DNA from: BTRG01 sp036986275
GTDB lineage: Bacteria; Pseudomonadota; Gammaproteobacteria; Acidiferrobacterales; SZUA-150
NCBI GenBank assembly: GCA_036986275.1
Contig: BTRG01000070.1
Coordinates: forward strand, 1-11,055
Direction: 5' to 3'
Length of the DNA stretch: 11,055 nt
The number at the start of each line of letters is the position of its first letter. The stretch's first letter is position 1. Under the pieces are notes generated by a model. It had not been told where the DNA came from. It saw only the letters and a program-made list of their open reading frames with translations, and did not search any database. Positions 6,489-11,055 of this stretch are shown here, piece after piece. The position numbers were made by a program, and so were the translations under genes.

Positions 6489-7423
6489 GCGGCAATTTTC
6501 TCCTTCACCAGCAGGGCAATACGCAAGGCCTCGAGGCCCACATTCCCATCCACCTCAGGGATCGCACCAGCGCGCACCGAGACCACGAAATCCATGAGTT
6601 CGGCATCCAGCGGCGGCGCCGGTTCAATATCAATCTTGTTGGAAACAATATTGGGTCTGGATCCTGGCGTCTTAGCCGGTTCGGCGGCCACGGTCTCCAG
6701 CTGTTGGTCGGCATAATTCAAACCATAATAATGCGCCTTGGCAAAGACCCGAATGCGACGGAAGCGTTTATTCGACACCCGGCTGGCCGTGACATTGGCC
6801 ACGGCGCCGTTTTCAAATTCCAGTCGGGCATTGGCAATATCGGCGTGGTCCGTCAGCACCGGTATGCCGACAGCAGCGATATCCTTGATCGGTGAATTCA
6901 CTAACGCCATGACAATATCAATGTCATGGATCATTAAGTCCGTGACGACATCCACATCGGTGGCACGCTCGACAAAGGTGCCCAAACGGTGAGCTTCTAT
7001 GAAGCGCGCACTTTCCACCTCCTTGATCAACGCACGCACACCAGCGTTGTAGCGTTCAAGATGGCCAATCTGCAAGATGGCGTTGTGCTTCTTGGCCAGG
7101 GAGACAATCTTCTCACCCTCTTCTACTGTGTGCGCAATGGGTTTCTCCAGCATCATATGCACCCCATTTTCAAGATAAGGTTGCGCCACCTGAAGATGTA
7201 AACTCGTCGGCACCACAATACTGATAGCATCAACCTTATCGACCAGGGCCAAAGGATCGGTATAGGCCGTACATGCATATTCCTTGGCAACCGTTTCTGC
7301 TGCCTCGCCATCAATATCCGCAACGCCTGCCAGCTCCACGTCTTCCATCGTGGAATAAATGCGCGCATGAAATTTACCGAGGTAGCCGACCCCGACAACG
7401 CCAACCCTGAGTTTGGATGTCAT
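6476..7423 (-). CDS. Gfo/Idh/MocA sugar-nucleotide dehydrogenase (GnnA- or WbpB-like)
   Basis: This is a 315-residue NAD(P)-dependent oxidoreductase, expected to oxidise the C3 hydroxyl of a UDP-sugar to a ketone. The N-terminal Rossmann domain has GVGYLG (11-16), GVADID (33-38) after strand 2, SIVVPTSLH (68-76) and EKP (93-95), the family's catalytic-lysine motif. The C-terminal domain has ILQIGHLERYN (116-126) and DLMIHDIDIV (162-171), where D162 and H166 fit the D-x(3)-H catalytic pattern. Length matches WbpB/GnnA-type enzymes. The GHLERYN and DLMIHDIDI segments resemble what I recall of homologues found near lipid A genes, which favours GnnA, but this is inference. A good promoter lies about 120 bp upstream. 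The last codons overlap the aminotransferase start, so the two act as one unit. Start is the ATG at the complement of 7421-7423. Confidence 0.9.
   Translation of the reverse strand: MTSKLRVGVVGVGYLGKFHARIYSTMEDVELAGVADIDGEAAETVAKEYACTAYTDPLALVDKVDAISIVVPTSLHLQVAQPYLENGVHMMLEKPIAHTVEEGEKIVSLAKKHNAILQIGHLERYNAGVRALIKEVESARFIEAHRLGTFVERATDVDVVTDLMIHDIDIVMALVNSPIKDIAAVGIPVLTDHADIANARLEFENGAVANVTASRVSNKRFRRIRVFAKAHYYGLNYADQQLETVAAEPAKTPGSRPNIVSNKIDIEPAPPLDAELMDFVVSVRAGAIPEVDGNVGLEALRIALLVKEKIAACMM
6500..6505 (-). promoter_or_regulatory. Ribosome binding site of the aminotransferase, inside the dehydrogenase gene
   Basis: AAGGAG on the minus strand lies 11 bases before the ATG at 6488, within the last codons of the dehydrogenase gene. 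It supports the overlapping start and translational coupling. Confidence 0.65.
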
Positions 7424-7442
7424 AGATGCTCTGGAGATTGCT

Positions 7443-7462
7443 GTGCCAAACTACAGCGGCAC
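7443..7462 (-). other. Small inverted repeat in the dehydrogenase leader
   Basis: GTGCC and GGCAC are separated by 10 bases and lie about 20-40 bases before the dehydrogenase start. In the transcript they could form a 5-bp hairpin next to the ribosome site. There is no U-run, so it is not a terminator. It may be chance. Confidence 0.25.
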
Positions 7463-7545
7463 TTTCAATATAAGGATTTCTGTTTACTGCCTTTTGTTGT
7501 ATCCGTTAATTGACGATGCGGACACCCCCCATCAAATCGACCGGG

Positions 7546-7574
7546 ATTATATAACGTGCAAGGCCAATGGACAA
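7546..7574 (-). promoter_or_regulatory. Sigma70-type promoter of the dehydrogenase-aminotransferase operon
   Basis: Reading the minus strand, TTGTCC (complement of 7569-7574, 4 of 6 to consensus) is followed after exactly 17 bases by a perfect TATAAT (complement of 7546-7551). Transcription would start near 7539 and give a leader of about 115 bases before the ATG at 7423. The -35 box begins 9 bases after the HD-GYP stop codon, so the sugar genes have their own promoter even if they also receive read-through. Confidence 0.75.
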
Positions 7575-7583
7575 AAACCCGAT

Positions 7584-10061
7584 CTAATGTGGGCCATCCC
7601 AAGCGGATATCAGGCTATAGGCCTCGGATTCGATAAAGATCTTCAGCAGGCTGCCATCTATCTTGCCGGCCTTGGCCTCACTGTGCAAGATGTCCAACGC
7701 CCGTTCTACCGGCAAGCCTTTTTTATAGGGCCGATCGGCTGAAGTGAGGGCATCGTAAATATCCGACACGGTCATCATGCGCGCCTGTACTGGGATTTCA
7801 TCCTCACTCAAACCGCGCGGGTAGCCCGTGCCGTCCAGCTTTTCATGATGCCCATAGGCAATATTCGGTAGATTCGCCAGGTTGCGCGTCCATGGAATCA
7901 GCGACAAAAAGGCATAGGTGTGGCTGACATGAGACTCGATTTCGGAGCGCTCCTGGTGATTGAGACTACCCTTGGCCAATTTAAGATCTTCAAACTCAAA
8001 GGCATCCAACAGCTGAATCTCATCACCTTCCGTGCCGGGGAAGCGATAAGTCGCTACCTCATCCAGTTCGTCCGAGACCTCAGTATAGGATACGGCTGGT
8101 TCATTGGCGCGCTGGACGATGTCCTGATAGCGCTGCAAGCGCGCACTATCCTCTGCCAGCATGGCTTCAATCTCCCGGCGCCGTGCTGCCAGCTCTTCCG
8201 GACTCAGATCATCGGCATCATACAACATCAACATATCCAAATAGGTCTTGCGCTGGATACTGGCGCGGGCAAATTGAAATCGATCTTGTAATTTATCCAT
8301 CTTGTGCGGATAGAGCTTCTTGGCCTTTACCAGCACATCTTCGCGTACCCCCACTTTGCCAAAATCATGCAGCAGGGAGGCATAGCGAATCTCACGCAAC
8401 TGCTCACGGCTAAATGTTGTCTTAGCCAGACCATGCATATCGCTACGGTCCACGGCCTTGGCCAGACGCTCGGTGAATTCCGCCACACGCTCAGAATGCC
8501 CGGCCGTCGTCGGGTCTCTTGCCTCAATGGCCTGCACCGAGGCACGGATAAAACCTTCAAATAACTTCTCGATATCGGCATAGAGTATGCTGTTTTCCAC
8601 AGCCACTCCGGCCTGCCCGGCCAGGGCCAGGGCCACACCCTGACTCTGTTCATCAAAGGGCAACACATAGGCATCGCAGTCCGCCGCCGTTTTGAGTATC
8701 GCATCCGGTCTCTGCTTGCGATTAATCAGCTGCAACACTCCGACCACATCGTCTTCCTTGTTCTTCAAGGGCATGGTCAACATGGAACGGGTGTGATAGC
8801 CGATGCTGTGATCCGAGGCGGAATTAAAATGATAGGGCGCGCCCTTGGGGATGGCATAGGTATCATCCAGCACCACCATCTCTCCACTGCGGGCGACATA
8901 GCCGGCAATGCTATTCTCCCCAACCAGGGTCTTTTGCGCATCACTAGTGGAATCCGTGGACGCGTTCTGCCACAAACGAAAATAAAGCTTACCATTGGGG
9001 TCGCGGGTATAGATGGATGAACCGTCGGCACCGGTGAGGCCACGCGCATACTCCAATATCAGACCCAGTAAGATGTCCAGGTCTTTTTCCGAGGCCAGGG
9101 CACGCCCGACTTCGAACAACTTCTCGATGTCGGCATGCAACAAGCTGTTTTCCACGGCCACTCCGGCCTGCCCGGCCAGGGCCTGGGCCACACCCTGGCT
9201 TTGTTCATCAAAGGACAAGACATAGGCATCGCAGTCCGCCGCCGTTTTGAGTATCGCATCCGGTCTCTGCTTGCGATTAATCAGCTGCAACACCCCCACT
9301 ATCTTGCCATCCTTGTTCTTCAGGGGAAGTGTCAACATGGAACGGGTGTGATAGCCGATGCTGTGATCCGAGGCGGGATTAAAATGATAGGGCGCGCCCT
9401 TGGGGATGGCATAGGCATCGTCCAGCTCGACGACTTTGCCGGTCCGTGCCACATAACCGGCAATACTGTCTTTCCCGACCAGGGTCTTTTGCGCATCACT
9501 AGTAGAATCCGTGGACGCGTTCTGCCACAAACGAAAATAAAGCTTACCATTGGGGTCGCGGGTATAGATGGATGAACCGTCGGCACCCGTCAAACGGCGG
9601 GCATATTTAAGCACCAGCCCCAACAGGGTATCCAGGTCTTTTTCCGAGGCCAACGCCCGACCTACCTCCAGCACAGCTTCCAGTTGCTGGTGCGCGACCT
9701 CGGCCCCTGAGGTATCCATGCGCATTGCCGCCGAACGCAGGGTGGCGTACATCACTTCATTTGTGCAACGCTCATCGAGCACACCCACAACACGGGGGTG
9801 GTCTTGCAGGTTTTTGGACATGACACTGCCATCGGCCCACAACACCCATACCGTGTCTGCCAACACAGTCGCTGTTTGCCCCTTCTCCGCCAATAGACAG
9901 GCCTGCTCAGGCGTCAACACCAACACGGCGCCGGCATCCAGCAGGCCCAGGGAGGTGATATCTTCAACACAGGCTGCCTGGGCCCAGGGCAGCATGGCCA
10001 CGACTTGGGACGGGAGCTTGACAGTTGGCGACCAAAACAATGCAACAGACTTGGCAGGCAT
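7584..10061 (-). CDS. GAF-GAF-HD-GYP cyclic di-GMP phosphodiesterase
   Basis: This 825-residue cytoplasmic signalling protein is expected to degrade c-di-GMP. Residues 1-118 form an unassigned alpha/beta region, perhaps a degenerate receiver domain (strands near 5-10, 44-50, 71-76, 91-96; no convincing phosphoacceptor Asp). Two nearly identical 185-residue GAF units follow (132-316 and 317-501), each with LQLINRKQRPDA and SFDEQ/PFDEQ resembling a modified NKFDE motif. The HD-GYP domain (~502-815) has GHSERV (521-526), LLHDFGK (563-569) with the metal-binding H565-D566, H711 and H714 in the region of the HPxxG motif, GHHEKLDGTGYP (737-748) and SDIYDALTSADRPYKKG (766-782). All key catalytic motifs are present, so activity is likely. 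Between LLHDFGK and H711 there are ~115 more residues than usual, including a charged helical stretch (~620-655). The GGAG ribosome site fixes the ATG start. No transmembrane segment is seen. Confidence 0.94.
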   Translation of the reverse strand: MPAKSVALFWSPTVKLPSQVVAMLPWAQAACVEDITSLGLLDAGAVLVLTPEQACLLAEKGQTATVLADTVWVLWADGSVMSKNLQDHPRVVGVLDERCTNEVMYATLRSAAMRMDTSGAEVAHQQLEAVLEVGRALASEKDLDTLLGLVLKYARRLTGADGSSIYTRDPNGKLYFRLWQNASTDSTSDAQKTLVGKDSIAGYVARTGKVVELDDAYAIPKGAPYHFNPASDHSIGYHTRSMLTLPLKNKDGKIVGVLQLINRKQRPDAILKTAADCDAYVLSFDEQSQGVAQALAGQAGVAVENSLLHADIEKLFEVGRALASEKDLDILLGLILEYARGLTGADGSSIYTRDPNGKLYFRLWQNASTDSTSDAQKTLVGENSIAGYVARSGEMVVLDDTYAIPKGAPYHFNSASDHSIGYHTRSMLTMPLKNKEDDVVGVLQLINRKQRPDAILKTAADCDAYVLPFDEQSQGVALALAGQAGVAVENSILYADIEKLFEGFIRASVQAIEARDPTTAGHSERVAEFTERLAKAVDRSDMHGLAKTTFSREQLREIRYASLLHDFGKVGVREDVLVKAKKLYPHKMDKLQDRFQFARASIQRKTYLDMLMLYDADDLSPEELAARRREIEAMLAEDSARLQRYQDIVQRANEPAVSYTEVSDELDEVATYRFPGTEGDEIQLLDAFEFEDLKLAKGSLNHQERSEIESHVSHTYAFLSLIPWTRNLANLPNIAYGHHEKLDGTGYPRGLSEDEIPVQARMMTVSDIYDALTSADRPYKKGLPVERALDILHSEAKAGKIDGSLLKIFIESEAYSLISAWDGPH
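8559..9113 (-). repeat. 555-bp tandem duplication, second unit (GAF2)
   Basis: This unit encodes residues 317-501 of the HD-GYP protein. It repeats the adjacent 9114-9668 segment with a period of exactly 555 bp (185 codons, in frame). About 163 of 185 residues are identical by eye, and one stretch (8950-9032) matches 9505-9587 over 83 bp without a difference. Confidence 0.93.
9114..9668 (-). repeat. 555-bp tandem duplication, first unit (GAF1)
   Basis: This unit encodes residues 132-316 of the HD-GYP protein and is the partner of 8559-9113. Most protein differences fall in four places: the first helix, the segment around KDSIAGYVARTGKVVE (197-212), the loop NKDGK (249-253) and the end of the last helix. 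The central TRDPNGKLYFRLWQ and RKQRPDAILK segments are unchanged. Confidence 0.93.
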
Positions 10062-10066
10062 TAAAT

Positions 10067-10070
10067 CTCC
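10067..10070 (-). promoter_or_regulatory. Ribosome binding site of the HD-GYP gene
   Basis: GGAG on the minus strand lies 5 bases before the ATG (complement of 10059-10061) and decides this start. The rest of the 144-bp divergent gap up to 10205 shows no promoter that I would call on either strand. Confidence 0.6.
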
Positions 10071-10205
10071 ATCCCTATGTAATTCCCCGAGAACAATCTC
10101 ACAGCTGTCTTCACTTTAATGCCAGATGCCCCCCAAAAACAATTCTCACCTGATTTAAGGACGGTTTCATATAGACTAAGGTAATTCAACCCTATTCCGA
10201 AATGC

Positions 10206-11054
10206 ATGATGAAGAAAGACTGGATACTCATTAGCGGCTGTTCCACCGGCATTGGCCGTTGTCTGGCATTGGGTCTGTACAAACAGGGTTTCACGGTCAT
10301 CGCCAGCGCCAGAAAAAAAGAAGACATTGCCGATCTTCAGACCCAGGGCCTGCATACGTTGCAGCTGGATCTGGATGACAGTCACAGCATACAAGAAGCC
10401 GTCACCGCCGCAGCCAGTCTCAGCGATGGCAGACTTTATGCGCTGATCAATAACGGCGCCTATGGACAACCGGGCGCCGTGGAAGATTTAAGTCGTGAGG
10501 TGTTACGCAAACAATTTGAAACCAATGTCTTCGGCAGCCACGAACTCACCAACGCCGTGCTGCCGCTGATGCGCAGGCAGCAACGGGGCCGCATTATCCA
10601 GATCAGTTCGATATTGGGTATCGGTTGTCTGGCCTACCGGGGAGCCTACAATGCCAGCAAGTATGCTCTGGAAGGCCTTTCCGATACGTTGCGCCTGGAA
10701 CTGCGCGACACCAATATCCATGTTGTATTGGTGCAACCGGGTCCGATAACAAGCAAGTTCCGTGAGAACGCCTATGCCGCCTACAAGGCCCACATTAATC
10801 GTGACCACAGTGCGCATCGCGATCGCTATCTCAACATGGAAAAAAGACTGGCAGGGCAATCAGCCCCCATGCCCTTCACACTGCCACCAAAGGCCGTGCT
10901 GAAAAAAGTAACTCACGCTCTGGGGTCGGACAGACCCAGGGCGCGTTATCGGGTTACGGTTCCGGCAACATTTTTTGAGGTCATGCGCCGGCTGCTATCG
11001 ACGCGCTGGCGTGACGCCATACTGGCCCGAATCAGCGATGGGGTTCAGCGTTAG
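10206..11054 (+). CDS. Short-chain dehydrogenase/reductase, classical SDR
   Basis: This is a 282-residue NAD(P)-dependent oxidoreductase of the classical SDR family, with unknown substrate. Visible motifs are the cofactor-binding SGCSTGIG (10-17), which fits TGxxxGIG with Ser in first place; ASARKKED (33-40), whose basic residues after strand 2 suggest NADP(H) preference; LDLDD (54-58); NNGAYG (82-87) in place of the usual NNAG; N107 in the ETNVFG segment; the catalytic serine in QISSILG (132-138); Y148-x3-K152 in YNASK; and VQPGPITSKF (176-185). The ~60-residue C-terminal tail, with a basic end, resembles SDRs of the kind annotated as retinol or 3-oxoacyl-like reductases, but no specific reaction can be assigned. 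Adjacent ATG codons at 10206 and 10209 are both possible starts and neither has a clear ribosome site. The gene is divergent from the HD-GYP gene and complete at the window edge. Confidence 0.92.
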   Translation: MMKKDWILISGCSTGIGRCLALGLYKQGFTVIASARKKEDIADLQTQGLHTLQLDLDDSHSIQEAVTAAASLSDGRLYALINNGAYGQPGAVEDLSREVLRKQFETNVFGSHELTNAVLPLMRRQQRGRIIQISSILGIGCLAYRGAYNASKYALEGLSDTLRLELRDTNIHVVLVQPGPITSKFRENAYAAYKAHINRDHSAHRDRYLNMEKRLAGQSAPMPFTLPPKAVLKKVTHALGSDRPRARYRVTVPATFFEVMRRLLSTRWRDAILARISDGVQR

Positions 11055-11055
11055 T

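Noticed and set aside
7501..7530. Short frame MGGVRIVN in the dehydrogenase leader, minus strand
   Set aside because: It has no ribosome binding site and is only eight codons long, so chance is the better explanation.
9135..9575. Long open frame of 146 codons on the plus strand across the GAF repeats, with a related frame at 8793-9020
   Set aside because: These are antisense shadows of the GAF coding sequence. They recur with the 555-bp period because the DNA is duplicated, and show no recognisable protein family.
10062..10205. Divergent promoters between the HD-GYP and SDR genes
   Set aside because: Promoters must exist in or near this gap, but candidate boxes on both strands match consensus too poorly to call.

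Overview
The window is about 11 kb of roughly 50% GC bacterial chromosome. It is densely coded, with a Gammaproteobacteria-like gene set: class 2 (quinone-linked) dihydroorotate dehydrogenase, a DUF938 methyltransferase, a YibF-like glutathione transferase and several c-di-GMP signalling proteins. The species cannot be named from the sequence. There is no sign of an insertion sequence, prophage, CRISPR array, tRNA or rRNA.

Layout. Left part (1-2760): pyrD (+); a convergent DUF938 methyltransferase (-) whose end lies 9 bp from the end of pyrD; then, divergent from it, a MIF-like tautomerase and a GST (+), closely spaced with good ribosome binding sites. Right part (2776-10061): five minus-strand genes. 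In transcription order these are a GAF-GAF-HD-GYP c-di-GMP phosphodiesterase (10061-7584), a Gfo/Idh/MocA sugar-nucleotide dehydrogenase (7423-6476), an overlapping DegT/DnrJ PLP aminotransferase (6488-5376), a PstS-like periplasmic binding protein with unusual cysteines (5199-4345), and a membrane-bound diguanylate cyclase with a periplasmic sensor region, HAMP, a GGEEF active site and an RxxD inhibitory site (4335-2776). Right edge: a short-chain dehydrogenase (+, 10206-11054), divergent from the HD-GYP gene.

How the genes may work together. The dehydrogenase and aminotransferase are overlapping and have one good sigma70-type promoter just upstream. They form a classic oxidise-then-transaminate pair for making a 3-amino sugar nucleotide. 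The GnnA/GnnB pathway (UDP-GlcNAc3N for amide-linked lipid A) and the WbpB/WbpE-type pathway (surface polysaccharide) are the main alternatives. This surface-sugar module lies between a gene for an enzyme that degrades c-di-GMP and a two-gene unit (binding protein plus diguanylate cyclase) that looks like a ligand-sensing c-di-GMP synthesis pair, similar in architecture to NspS-MbaA of Vibrio cholerae.

The most interesting points are: the binding protein/cyclase pair, which share one reading frame separated only by an amber stop and three codons; the non-canonical Cys/His-rich ligand pocket of the binding protein; the very recent 555-bp in-frame duplication that made the tandem GAF domains; the long insertion inside the HD-GYP domain; and a 21-bp tandem repeat ahead of the binding-protein gene.
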